23,828 nucleotides of DNA from JBFISM01 sp041608535 (GTDB taxonomy: Bacteria > Actinomycetota > Acidimicrobiia > Spongiisociales > UBA5794), in NCBI GenBank assembly GCA_041608535.1, contig JBFISM010000043.1:1-23828 (forward strand), read 5' to 3'. Both the position numbers and the translations under genes were made by a program. Shown here in pieces: positions 1 through 8,350 of this stretch. Position 1 is the stretch's first letter; each line of letters begins with the position of its first letter. The notes beneath the pieces were generated by a model, which saw only the letters and a program-made list of their open reading frames with translations, searched no databases and was not told the DNA's origin.

Positions 1-1227
1 CGACAAGTAGCGCCCTGGTGTCGGGATGAAGTTCCCCTGGTGCATGGAGCAGTAGCTGCCGGCTCCCGCCCTGGGGATCATGAAGGTGCTCAGACGCTTT
101 CCGTCGGAGACCCTGAGGAAGTGAGTCCTGCCGGTGTCGCTGTTCGGTTCGGTGGCGCCGAATCCAATTGCCGTGGTCGGCGGGCAGCCGCCGCCAAAGG
201 ACTCGTCGTCGCCCTGGACGAACTTGCCGTCCCACGTGAACCGCGCCGTATGCCAGAAGTCGACCGCGATCTCTTTGTCGGCCGGGTCGCCGGTGGCCCC
301 GTTCTCGTCGATGGAGTCGTCGAAGACCCACACCGGGTTCGTCGTATCCGGGATCCCGTTTGCGTCGATCTTCCAGACCTGGAGCTGCTCGGCGCACGCT
401 CCGGCCGCCAATCCCACCCCGAGATGGACACCGATGTCGTGACAGGCACGGAGCGGATCGAAGAATCCAAGACCGTGCTCCGCCGGATCGAACACGTTGT
501 CCGGATCGCCCGGGTAGTTGATCGGTGGCTCGGCGATCTCGACCGCGTTGACCGGACCGAGCGGATCCGCTGGGTCCCAGGACACCTCGGACACCTGGAT
601 CACGCCGTGGAACGGGTCGCGATCGTGGTGGATGTCCTGTCCGTCCGCAGGCTGACCACAGGTAGGGCCGGGCCGCAGCGGGTACGACGAGTTGTACAGG
701 AGCAGCCTGTCCTCACCGGGGCGCGGTACCAGCGTGTGGGTGTGCGAGCCGCAGTCCTGGTAGATGTCGCCGATCTGGACCGGGTTGGCGGGATCGCTGA
801 CATCGAAGATGCGGATGCCCTCCCAAGCGGTCGGATCGCGCGGGTCGGCTGCCGCCACGGCGCCACAGTCCGGACCCGTCAGCACAGCATCGACCGACAG
901 GAACATGATGTCGGCAGCGCCGTTGCCGTCGCGATCCCACACGGAAACGTCGTTCTGCGGCCCAAAGCAGCTGACGTCGGAAACAAGCTGTGGATTCGCC
1001 GGATCGCTGATGTCGAAGATCCGGGGACCGCCGTAGTTCCCGACGTAGGCCAGGTCGCCCCAGAAGGCGATGTCGGAATTGGTGAAGCCGCCGTTGTTGG
1101 GCGATTCGAAGAGCAGATCCATCCGCTCGTGGGCCGCATCCGTGTGATCAGCGATCGCCGGCGCTGTGGCAGCGACGAGGCTCCCGACGAACAACGCGAC
1201 GATCATGCTGCGTCTCAGCATGCGCAT
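1..1227 (-). CDS. Secreted LVIVD-repeat protein (C-terminus beyond window)
   Basis: The first 409 codons are visible; the frame is still open at base 1, so the 3' end lies outside the window. Residues 1-26 form a signal peptide (basic MRMLRRS start, hydrophobic core, APAIA before the mature DHTD), so the protein is exported. The mature part has LVIVD-type beta-propeller repeats, with the phrase IFDISDPANP near residue 70 and IFDVSDPANP near residue 141. It also has many Asp-, Gly- and His-rich turns (SHTHTLVP, HDIGVHLG, CSMHQGNF). Proteins of this family are secreted beta-propellers with no established enzymatic role. The ATG at 1227 is chosen because AAGGAG lies just upstream and the signal peptide starts there; a second in-frame ATG is two codons on. 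A palindrome lies about 130 bp upstream. Family assignment is good; function is unknown. Confidence 0.82.
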   Translation of the reverse strand, partial: MRMLRRSMIVALFVGSLVAATAPAIADHTDAAHERMDLLFESPNNGGFTNSDIAFWGDLAYVGNYGGPRIFDISDPANPQLVSDVSCFGPQNDVSVWDRDGNGAADIMFLSVDAVLTGPDCGAVAAADPRDPTAWEGIRIFDVSDPANPVQIGDIYQDCGSHTHTLVPRPGEDRLLLYNSSYPLRPGPTCGQPADGQDIHHDRDPFHGVIQVSEVSWDPADPLGPVNAVEIAEPPINYPGDPDNVFDPAEHGLGFFDPLRACHDIGVHLGVGLAAGACAEQLQVWKIDANGIPDTTNPVWVFDDSIDENGATGDPADKEIAVDFWHTARFTWDGKFVQGDDESFGGGCPPTTAIGFGATEPNSDTGRTHFLRVSDGKRLSTFMIPRAGAGSYCSMHQGNFIPTPGRYLS

Positions 1228-1358
1228 TCTCTCTCTCCTTCTCCCTGGAGCCGGCTGGCCCGGCGACCATGGAGGAGACGGGAGCACCTGCCGTTCCGAC
1301 ACCACCACGGCTCGGCGGCTCCTCGGGTCTCACTCCCGCTTCTGGGGAGCTCCGACTC

Positions 1359-1377
1359 GTTCACCGCGTGAACCATA
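1359..1377 (-). promoter_or_regulatory. Possible -10 box and 15-bp palindrome upstream of LVIVD gene
   Basis: On the minus strand a TATGGT (-10-like, plus coordinates 1372-1377) runs into the perfect inverted repeat GTTCAC-GCG-GTGAAC (1359-1373). The palindrome would cover the transcription start region of the LVIVD gene, so it could be a repressor site. No convincing -35 was seen. The sequence is seen directly; the regulatory role is inferred. Confidence 0.35.
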
Positions 1378-1498
1378 CGCGCCCCGTCGAAATCGTGACG
1401 GCGAAGTCGCGATTGCGGGGAATCTGTGCTCGTGTCGACAGGAACTCTCCGAGGAGCTCGTTCAACCACCTATCGGCCACGGCTGCGGCCGCACGGCA

Positions 1499-1528
1499 AC
1501 CCGGCTGCTCACCCGTCGCAGGCCGGGT
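1499..1528 (-). terminator. Hairpin over the stop codon of the giant SARP/WD40 gene
   Basis: On the minus strand ACCCGGC(C)TGC pairs with GCAGCCGGGT: ten base pairs with one bulged C and a 9-nt loop that ends in the TGA stop. There is no U-tract, as is common for GC-rich actinobacterial terminators. It lies between the giant gene and the LVIVD gene. Confidence 0.45.
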
Positions 1529-4500
1529 CCAACGGCTCGTCTCCCATGACATCCGGCCAACTGGAGTCGATGTCCCATCCGTCGAGCCAGCCACACAAGC
1601 GACCGGGCCACGAAGTCCAGTCGGCGTCCCAGACGATCACCTCGCCGCTGATGTCGACGGCAACCAGTCGGGCACCGTTGTCCGCAAAAGCAACCGCACG
1701 GACGGCTCCGGCATGCCGGAACAGGCCAAGTTGCGCACCACCTTCGATGTCCCGCAGCCGCACGGAATTGTCTTGGGCGCCCGATGCGAGCGTCGAACCG
1801 TCCGGAGACACGGCGAGGCCGCGCACAGCTGAGGTGTGTGACTCGATGGTCCGTTCAACGACGCCGCGCTCGACGTCGACGAAGCTCAAGGTGCCACGTT
1901 CGTCCCCGACCGCTACGAGGTTCTCGCCGATCACAGCGATGGCGTTGAGCTGATCTTCCACTACTTGAAGCTCAACGATGGGCTGACCCGTTTCGACATC
2001 CCACGTGCGCAGCCAGCCATCACCTCCTGTCGTCGCCACGGTGCGCTCATCGACGAATATCAGCGATTTGAGGCCGGCCGGGCCCCCGTCGGTCTCAGGG
2101 CCGAAAGAGGACAAGGCCTCCAGGGTTGCCGGATCCCTCACCGAAACCGTGTTGTCGGCACTGGCTGCGGCGATGAGCTCGCCGCTGGGGCTCCATGCGA
2201 TCGCCCATATCTGATTGTCATGGGCGCGGACTCGTACGACGCCGGTATCGATGTCCACTTTCCCCAACTCGCCATCGCCCGTTCCGAAGTACACCTCGCC
2301 CGCGTGCGTGCCGTGCGTAAGGGTCGAGACGACGTCGGTGTCGAGATCGACCGAATTCACAGCGTCGTTTGCGCGATTCCAGCGATGGATCACCCCGGCC
2401 TCACCGGCGCTCCAAACCATGGACTCGGTCGCAACGACGCTACGGAGCGAGTCGTCAGGCAGCGGCGGAGGTGGAGTCACTCCAGGGAAGGTCGAATATG
2501 AGCGAACTCGATCCGCCACCGCGACGATGAGGCGTTGGCCGTCGGGCGACAGGGCGTGCCCATGCGTCGTCAGCTCCGGAGTCACACCAATCTCCTGAGG
2601 AGTGATCCCCAACTCTCCGTCTGAGGAAAACTCCCACACGAGCACTCCAGCTTGACCACTGGTGAACAGCGTGCGGTCTCCTGCGGCAAAGGACAGTGAC
2701 CGCTGTTGCCCGCTCAGAGGCGCAGATGGCGGCCCTATCGGGTCGAGAGACAATCCGTTTCGAACCTGGAGAGTCCGGTCTTGTTGGCCGGTCACCAGGA
2801 AGCGTCCGTCGTGCGTGAACACCCCTCCCCATATCGAGGCGCGTCCCGAACCTGCGTGACTCGTGAGCAGGTCGCCCGAGTCGAGCGCCCAGACAGCAGC
2901 CAGAACCGGACGGCCGAGTGTGACGAGTCGCCGTCCGTCCGGCGCCAGGACGAGCCGGACGATCTCGACGCGTCCGGCGAGCGATCCTCGGTCATTGTCG
3001 AGCCCATCAACGTCGAATCTCGTTTTGGTCGACCACGCTCCGCTGGCATCCATCTCGATCGAGACGACCACGCTCGAACTGCGATCGTCGGGCTTGAACG
3101 TACTCACCACGACGTCATCCTCGGCTGTCACCACCAAGTCTGAGATCTCGGCTTCTAGTTCGAAGACATCTGAAACTCGTTCCCGGGATGAAACGTCCCA
3201 CACCGCTAAACCACCGCCGCGATCTCCAGTGACCAAACGGCCGTCTGAGGTGAATGCGAGTGCGCCGATCGCATCACGACCAGCGATGACACCGAGCAAG
3301 GCGCCAGTCTCAACATCGAAGAGTGGCACTGAAGCTGTGGCGCCGGCAGTGGCTGCCACCCCCGCCTGCCAGTCGACTGCAACCTTCACGGCCGTGGCGC
3401 CATCCACGTCTGCGAGTGATGATCCCCAGATCTCGTGTCCATTGACGATGGCGCCCATCGCCGTGAGAGGTCTCACGCTCTGGTTCAGCCGGAACGACTC
3501 AGTGAGCCCGATCGCGGCCTCTTCGAATTGGCCAGAAGCAAGCCGGAAATTGGCATCTCCTACGAGTGCGTCGGCGGCGAGAATACGCGCTCTGTGAGAC
3601 GCAGAGTTGGCAACGATAGCCAGGGCGATTGCCACGAGAGCCACCGCTGTGATTGCGGCAAAGGCGAGCGTGCGAACCCGGGTGCGCTGCCGCCGTGCCG
3701 CTTCTTCTCGCTCTCGGCTTGCGGCGAGATAGCCCTGCTCGGTCGCGCTCAGCGAGAGCGGCGACTCGCGAGCCCAGTCCTCGAAACGAGCAAGTCGCCC
3801 CGGCGTGAGCAACATCTCAGGGTCTCGGTCTGCGCCCTCCCACTCGTCGACCGCCGTGAGGAGGCGACGGCGCAGGTCGAGGTCGTCGCGATACTCCTCG
3901 ATCCAACCCGCCATGCGATCCCACTGGGCAAAGATCGCTTCGTGAGCGACCTCGACTGTTGGTCCACGAGTGACAGGATCGCGGTCGAACGTGAGCAGCC
4001 GTTGGTCCGCAAAAGCCCGAATGACAACTCCCACGTCTGCAGGGTCAGTACCCATCCGCTGCAGCTCAGACATGCGAACCCGGCGACGGGCAGGTTCGCC
4101 GCCGCTTCCGAGACGGACCAAACGCAACATGACCTGACGTATCGTCGCCTCGTCGACCGCGTCGAGCTCATGCATCGCATCCTCTGCACGTCGTCCCAGC
4201 ACCCCAATCACGCCACCGATCTCGTTGTAGTCGGTGATGCTGATGTCCTCGCCCGAGCGGCGCTCGAAGAGTTCGCGTAGCGCATATCCGAGGAGTGGGA
4301 GTCTTCCCGCTTCGTCGACTACATCCGAGACGATGCGGTCGACGAGACCGGGTTCGTAGCCGACGCCAACAGCCGCTGCGGGAGCCTCGATCATCTCTCG
4401 AAGCTCGTCAGCATTGGGGGCGGCGAGCGGCACCGTACCGCTGCGGAGCAGCTCACCCATGCCTGCATGCAGCAACGGCGCATCGAAGAAGTCAGCGCGC

Positions 4501-7040
4501 AACGTCGCAACTATGCGGGCACCGACCGCCGAGTCTGTGGCCAACTCGGTGAGGAGGTCGAGGAAACGTTCTCGCCGGTCGGGTTCGGTCGTGAGGGTGA
4601 AGAGTTCCTCGAACTGGTCGACCACGATGAGAATGGCAGCGTCTGCGGGGAACATGTGTCGCAGCGCTCGGCTGACACCCTCGACATGGCCTGTCATCTG
4701 CTCGTAGAGCTCGGGCATGGGTACCACAGCGCTGCGCAGCAGGGCAGCAGCAAGTGCTTCGACCGGTCGTGCGCCTGGCGTCATCTCGACGACAAAGGCG
4801 CCGTCGGGCGCAAAATCCACGCCCCGTCTGACCGCCGGCAAGAGCCCAGCATTGACCACCGACGACTTGCCAACCCCGCTCGGGCCGACAACGGCAACAA
4901 ACCTCTGCCGGCCCAGCGCTGCGATGAGGTCGTGCGTCGCAGCAACCCGTCCATAGAAGTCGGCGGCGTGAGCTTCTGTGTAGGCGGCGAGACCTCGATA
5001 AGGGTTGCGAACGGCGATCAGCGCTCTGCGCGATGGACGTTGTGTGCCCGGGGCTTGGGTGTCTTCCCACATCGCGACCATTTGTTCCACGCTTTTAGCG
5101 TCAGCGGATGATGCCAGGAAGCGTGCGACGGATTTGCTCGGTGCGGCCGCCGTTTCGATGGTTCGCCGCAGGCCCTCGATATCGCCACCTTTGGCGTTGG
5201 GGTCCTCGGTGCGATCCACGAGGCCGTGCGCTATGCCGAAATTGCCGATCTGAAATGAGCCGGCGGCATCTCGAAAGATGTTCACGGGCGACACGTCGCC
5301 GTGCACAACACCTACGCCATGGGCCGCAGCGAGTGCGGATCCGACATTGCGAACGAGCCGGTCGACATCGGACTCGTTCAGCCGGTGTTCGGTCATTTCG
5401 TCAGCAAGACGTTTTCCGGACATCCACTGCGATACCAAGTAGGCCCCTGTCTGATCTCGCCAGTAGTCGTACAGCGGTACGACGTGCGGATGATCCAGAC
5501 GAGCGACGGACAGGGCGTCCACCTCGAAACGCCGCACAAAGCGCGGTTCATTCGACAGCTCCGGGACGATGACACGCAACGCGACTTCTCGGCCAACGGA
5601 CGGCTGGTACGCCTGCCAGACCACGTAGCCATGCCCACGCCTCACCTCGCGACGCAACTCGTAGCCGGGCATCGTGTGGAATGCACCGGGCAGCGACGGA
5701 GGGATCCCGTCCGATCTCAGAGGTGGGAAGCTGTCGGGTATCCCTTGTACGACGAGTTGGTAGAGCTGCTCATCCCCGTGCATGTGGGGTACGCTGTGTG
5801 CGCCAAGCCCGCGGACTGTCCACCCTCCCGTCGCAGCGGCTCCCGCTTGCGCCTTTGCAGAAAGCACGATCTGACCGGGGTGTGCGACGACCGCGAGACC
5901 AGCGACGCGGGCGACGGGGGGTCCAGTGATCTCGTTGTCCGGACCGACCTCGACCTCTCCGACATCGACCGCAACCCGGACCGATCCGTGGGCATCAGTG
6001 CCGGTGTTCGCCGATCCGGTGTCCCGGACTGCGTCGCTCGCTGCGGCGAGAGCGTCGTCGACGGTCTCGAACGCAGCAAACGTCGTGCGCAGCCGCTGCG
6101 CAAACACGCGCCCACCGTGTGATGCAACTGCGGAGGCGACAACCGCATCGGCTTGCACCGCGCGAGCGACGAGCAGTTCGCGGTCGCCGCTCCCGTCGGT
6201 ACGGTGGCTGTTCATCTCGAACTCGAATGCGACCAAAGCTTTCCGGGTGACGCCGATCCTCGGTGTGTGGACGAGCCTGGGATCGTGGTCCAAGATCTGC
6301 TGTTCCATTTCACTGAGTTGAGGTGACGGGTCGATGCCGAGCTCCTCGGCGAGGATTCGGCGCGTCTGCTGGTAAGCCCTGAGCGCCTCCGTCTGCCGTC
6401 CTGACCGGTACAGCGCAAGCATGTGGTGGGCGCGAAATTGCTCGCGATACGGGTGTTCAGCCGTCAGTGCCTCGAGTTCAGCCACGAGTTGTTGATGCCT
6501 GCCGAGCGCCAGGTCGGCCTCGATCCGGGCTTCGATTGCCACTAGACGCAGCTCGATCAGTCGTTTGGCTTCGAGGTACAGCACGTCCCGCTGCTCCGCA
6601 TCGGCGTAGGGGTTGCCTCGCCAAAGCGCCAGCGCCTCCCGGAGCGTGGCTGCGGCACCACCGGCATCGTCTTCGAGGCTGAGGCGGCCGTGTTCGAGAA
6701 GGTCCTCGAATTGCTGGGCGTCGATGGTGCCCGCGGGCTCCTGGAGCCGGTAACCGCCGGTGGTGCCGACTATGAGGTCACCGAGCTCACGGCGCAGCGT
6801 CGACACAAAGGTCTGGATGGACCTGCGCGCATTGGGGCTCGCATCGTCGCCATACAACTCGTGAACGAGTGCGTCGGTCGACACTTGCTGTCCGCCGGCC
6901 GCAACGATCAAGCTCAGCACGGTCCTCTGCTTCGGACCGCCGAGCTCATGCCGCTCGTCGCCCGTCACCACTTCGACTGGTCCGAGCACACGAATCCTGA
7001 CGGATGTCGATGCTCGAGTGTCTGACGGAGCGCTCACCAT
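1509..7040 (-). CDS. Giant SARP - cyclase-like - pseudokinase - nSTAND1 - WD40 signalling protein
   Basis: About 1843 aa. Residues 13-97 are an OmpR-type winged helix and 104-252 a BTAD region, as in SARP activators. Residues 267-430 resemble a class III cyclase domain, but the metal-site FTDIEGS is FEFEMNS and the GDG loop is LRT. Residues 458-610 resemble a Ser/Thr kinase (GHGYVV glycine loop) in which the beta3 Lys is Arg489, the HRDxKPxN loop is HGDVSPVN (Ser584 for Lys), DFG is NFG (Asn600), and the C-lobe is short. An nSTAND1 NTPase follows with an intact Walker A (GPSGVGKSS, 719-727) and Walker B (VVDQFEELF, Asp808). Residues 1123-1145 are one membrane helix, and about 1205-1830 are WD40 repeats. 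ATG 7040 is preferred for its upstream GGGAGG; an in-frame GTG at 7100 lacks a ribosome site. It is probably a membrane-tethered sensor or regulator; the ligand and target are unknown. Confidence 0.88.
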   Translation of the reverse strand: MVSAPSDTRASTSVRIRVLGPVEVVTGDERHELGGPKQRTVLSLIVAAGGQQVSTDALVHELYGDDASPNARRSIQTFVSTLRRELGDLIVGTTGGYRLQEPAGTIDAQQFEDLLEHGRLSLEDDAGGAAATLREALALWRGNPYADAEQRDVLYLEAKRLIELRLVAIEARIEADLALGRHQQLVAELEALTAEHPYREQFRAHHMLALYRSGRQTEALRAYQQTRRILAEELGIDPSPQLSEMEQQILDHDPRLVHTPRIGVTRKALVAFEFEMNSHRTDGSGDRELLVARAVQADAVVASAVASHGGRVFAQRLRTTFAAFETVDDALAAASDAVRDTGSANTGTDAHGSVRVAVDVGEVEVGPDNEITGPPVARVAGLAVVAHPGQIVLSAKAQAGAAATGGWTVRGLGAHSVPHMHGDEQLYQLVVQGIPDSFPPLRSDGIPPSLPGAFHTMPGYELRREVRRGHGYVVWQAYQPSVGREVALRVIVPELSNEPRFVRRFEVDALSVARLDHPHVVPLYDYWRDQTGAYLVSQWMSGKRLADEMTEHRLNESDVDRLVRNVGSALAAAHGVGVVHGDVSPVNIFRDAAGSFQIGNFGIAHGLVDRTEDPNAKGGDIEGLRRTIETAAAPSKSVARFLASSADAKSVEQMVAMWEDTQAPGTQRPSRRALIAVRNPYRGLAAYTEAHAADFYGRVAATHDLIAALGRQRFVAVVGPSGVGKSSVVNAGLLPAVRRGVDFAPDGAFVVEMTPGARPVEALAAALLRSAVVPMPELYEQMTGHVEGVSRALRHMFPADAAILIVVDQFEELFTLTTEPDRRERFLDLLTELATDSAVGARIVATLRADFFDAPLLHAGMGELLRSGTVPLAAPNADELREMIEAPAAAVGVGYEPGLVDRIVSDVVDEAGRLPLLGYALRELFERRSGEDISITDYNEIGGVIGVLGRRAEDAMHELDAVDEATIRQVMLRLVRLGSGGEPARRRVRMSELQRMGTDPADVGVVIRAFADQRLLTFDRDPVTRGPTVEVAHEAIFAQWDRMAGWIEEYRDDLDLRRRLLTAVDEWEGADRDPEMLLTPGRLARFEDWARESPLSLSATEQGYLAASREREEAARRQRTRVRTLAFAAITAVALVAIALAIVANSASHRARILAADALVGDANFRLASGQFEEAAIGLTESFRLNQSVRPLTAMGAIVNGHEIWGSSLADVDGATAVKVAVDWQAGVAATAGATASVPLFDVETGALLGVIAGRDAIGALAFTSDGRLVTGDRGGGLAVWDVSSRERVSDVFELEAEISDLVVTAEDDVVVSTFKPDDRSSSVVVSIEMDASGAWSTKTRFDVDGLDNDRGSLAGRVEIVRLVLAPDGRRLVTLGRPVLAAVWALDSGDLLTSHAGSGRASIWGGVFTHDGRFLVTGQQDRTLQVRNGLSLDPIGPPSAPLSGQQRSLSFAAGDRTLFTSGQAGVLVWEFSSDGELGITPQEIGVTPELTTHGHALSPDGQRLIVAVADRVRSYSTFPGVTPPPPLPDDSLRSVVATESMVWSAGEAGVIHRWNRANDAVNSVDLDTDVVSTLTHGTHAGEVYFGTGDGELGKVDIDTGVVRVRAHDNQIWAIAWSPSGELIAAASADNTVSVRDPATLEALSSFGPETDGGPAGLKSLIFVDERTVATTGGDGWLRTWDVETGQPIVELQVVEDQLNAIAVIGENLVAVGDERGTLSFVDVERGVVERTIESHTSAVRGLAVSPDGSTLASGAQDNSVRLRDIEGGAQLGLFRHAGAVRAVAFADNGARLVAVDISGEVIVWDADWTSWPGRLCGWLDGWDIDSSWPDVMGDEPLDPACDG

Positions 7041-7112
7041 GGACCTCCCATCCCCTTGCGACACTACGCGCAACCTCGATGCGGCGGCAATCCTCTTCAC
7101 TTCACGGGAAGG

Positions 7113-7141
7113 TCTATCAGCTCAGGTCAGCGGATTGTCAA
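7113..7141 (-). promoter_or_regulatory. Candidate promoter of the giant SARP gene
   Basis: Reading the minus strand, a consensus TTGACA (plus 7136-7141) is followed after 17 bp by GATAGA (plus 7113-7118). Transcription would start near 7106, giving a leader of about 65 nt to the ATG at 7040, long enough to include its GGGAGG site. Confidence 0.45.
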
Positions 7142-7244
7142 GGAGGACGTAGAGCGGGCCAGATCACGGTGGGGAACAACCAACGCGTAACGTCGATCCG
7201 CATGTCGACCGCGTGACCCGGACTCCCCGTGGTCGAAAGAGGCG

Positions 7245-7263
7245 GCGGCCGGTCGTCAGCCGC
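7245..7263 (-). terminator. Weak hairpin abutting the leuD stop codon
   Basis: On the minus strand GCGGC, beginning at the last base of the leuD TAG stop, can pair with GCCGC across a 9-nt loop. It is followed by a short pyrimidine-rich stretch (CGCCTCTTTC). With only five base pairs it is a tentative end for the leu operon. Confidence 0.28.
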
Positions 7264-7865
7264 TAGGTCAGCGACGGCTTGAACCGGGGTCGGGTGTGTT
7301 CGAAGCCGGAGATCGCATCTTCGTGTTGCAGCGTGAGGGCCACGTGATCGAGACCGTTGAGAAAACAGTGCTTGGAGAAGGGATCAATGTGGAAGGTCGC
7401 TTCGAAGTCGTCTGACGAGACACGCTGGCGCTCGAGATCGATCACCACCTCGTTGTTGGGGTTGGTGGCGATCTCGGTGAGGTGCGCCACCTCGACGTCG
7501 GTGAGCACCACCGGCAGCAGACCGATCTTGTGGCAGTTCGATTGAAAGATGTCGGCGAAGGACGGCGCGATGATCGCCTCGAACCCCCAGTCTTCGAGTG
7601 ACCATGGGGCGTGCTCCCGCGATGAGCCGGATCCGAAGTTGGGACCGCTCACCAACACGGTGGCGTGCTGATAGTCGGGATGGTTGAGGATGAAGTCCTC
7701 GATCAGCTCCCCCTCCTCGTCGTACACCCAGTCGTAGAAGAGGTAGGGCCCGAACCCGGAGCGTTCCACTCGCTTGAGGAACTGTTTGGGGATGATCTGA
7801 TCGGTGTCCACGTTGGCGCGCGGCAGCGGCATCATCTGTCCCTGGATCACATCTACGGATCTCAC
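7263..7865 (-). CDS. leuD: 3-isopropylmalate dehydratase small subunit
   Basis: A 200-aa protein of normal LeuD length. It pairs with LeuC to isomerise 2-isopropylmalate to 3-isopropylmalate, the second step of leucine synthesis, in the cytosol. Seen in the sequence: the N-terminal PLPRANVDTDQIIPKQFL block (residues 13-30), the substrate-loop motif FGSGSSREHAPW (77-88), and the swivel-domain FADIFQSNCHKIGLLPV stretch. The start is the GTG at 7865: GAGGAG lies about 6 nt upstream, and the GTG overlaps the TGA of the preceding gene as GTGA, suggesting coupled translation. A longer in-frame start adds a tail not seen in LeuD. It is the last gene of the leuC-PPOX-leuD operon. Confidence 0.96.
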   Translation of the reverse strand: MRSVDVIQGQMMPLPRANVDTDQIIPKQFLKRVERSGFGPYLFYDWVYDEEGELIEDFILNHPDYQHATVLVSGPNFGSGSSREHAPWSLEDWGFEAIIAPSFADIFQSNCHKIGLLPVVLTDVEVAHLTEIATNPNNEVVIDLERQRVSSDDFEATFHIDPFSKHCFLNGLDHVALTLQHEDAISGFEHTRPRFKPSLT

Positions 7866-8350
7866 GATGTCTCCTCGAAGACGAACTCGGTCGGAGTCGT
7901 GCCGAACGATTCGAGGTCCGACGTGCTCCACGCCAGCACTCGTCGTGCCCGGACCTCCCAGTACGTCGTGCCCGCCGGCCGGTACGGGTACTTGGCTGCG
8001 TAACAGTCGGCGATGTCTGTCTGCAAGTCATGCGACGCCTCGATCTGCTCGCCCTCACCGCGCACCATGATCTGCGTTGCGTCGTGGTCGACACCGATGT
8101 GCACGGTTGGTCGCACGGCGAGGTTGCGCGACCAGCGAGTCATGTCGCCACCCTCGATGTAGGCCGAGCTCTCTACCCAAGCGCCCCAGATGGGAATCAG
8201 ATGGGGAGTGGATGAGGGGTTGACGGTCGCCACCCAGAAGATCGGCGCGGCGGCCAGAGCCGCAGCGACGTCGTTCCACTCGAGCATGCCGGTCGTGTCG
8301 GTGGCGACCCCGTAATCGGCGGGGATCCCCGGCCGGCGCCGCTCGATCAC
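7862..8350 (-). CDS. PPOX-fold (flavin/F420-type split-barrel) protein inside the leu operon
   Basis: A 162-aa protein. Residues 27-55 carry the typical opening of the pyridoxamine 5'-phosphate oxidase-like split barrel (WNDVAAALAAAPIFWVATV, then PHLIPIWGAWV). A GG-D turn, the RWSRNLAVRP segment and the C-terminal TTYWEVRARRVLAWS strand follow. Members bind FMN, F420 or heme and are often F420H2-dependent reductases or uncharacterised; the cofactor cannot be decided here. The GTG start at 8350 forms a GTGA with the leuC stop, and its own TGA forms a GTGA with the leuD start, so all three genes look translationally coupled. Upstream in-frame codons overlap leuC and are not family-like. A role in leucine synthesis is inferred only from position. 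Confidence 0.85.
   Translation of the reverse strand: MIERRRPGIPADYGVATDTTGMLEWNDVAAALAAAPIFWVATVNPSSTPHLIPIWGAWVESSAYIEGGDMTRWSRNLAVRPTVHIGVDHDATQIMVRGEGEQIEASHDLQTDIADCYAAKYPYRPAGTTYWEVRARRVLAWSTSDLESFGTTPTEFVFEETS

Noticed and set aside
40..1371. Long plus-strand open frame of 443 codons
   Set aside because: It is antisense to the LVIVD gene, whose minus-strand translation has a signal peptide and repeats; the plus translation is Arg/Val-rich with no family features.
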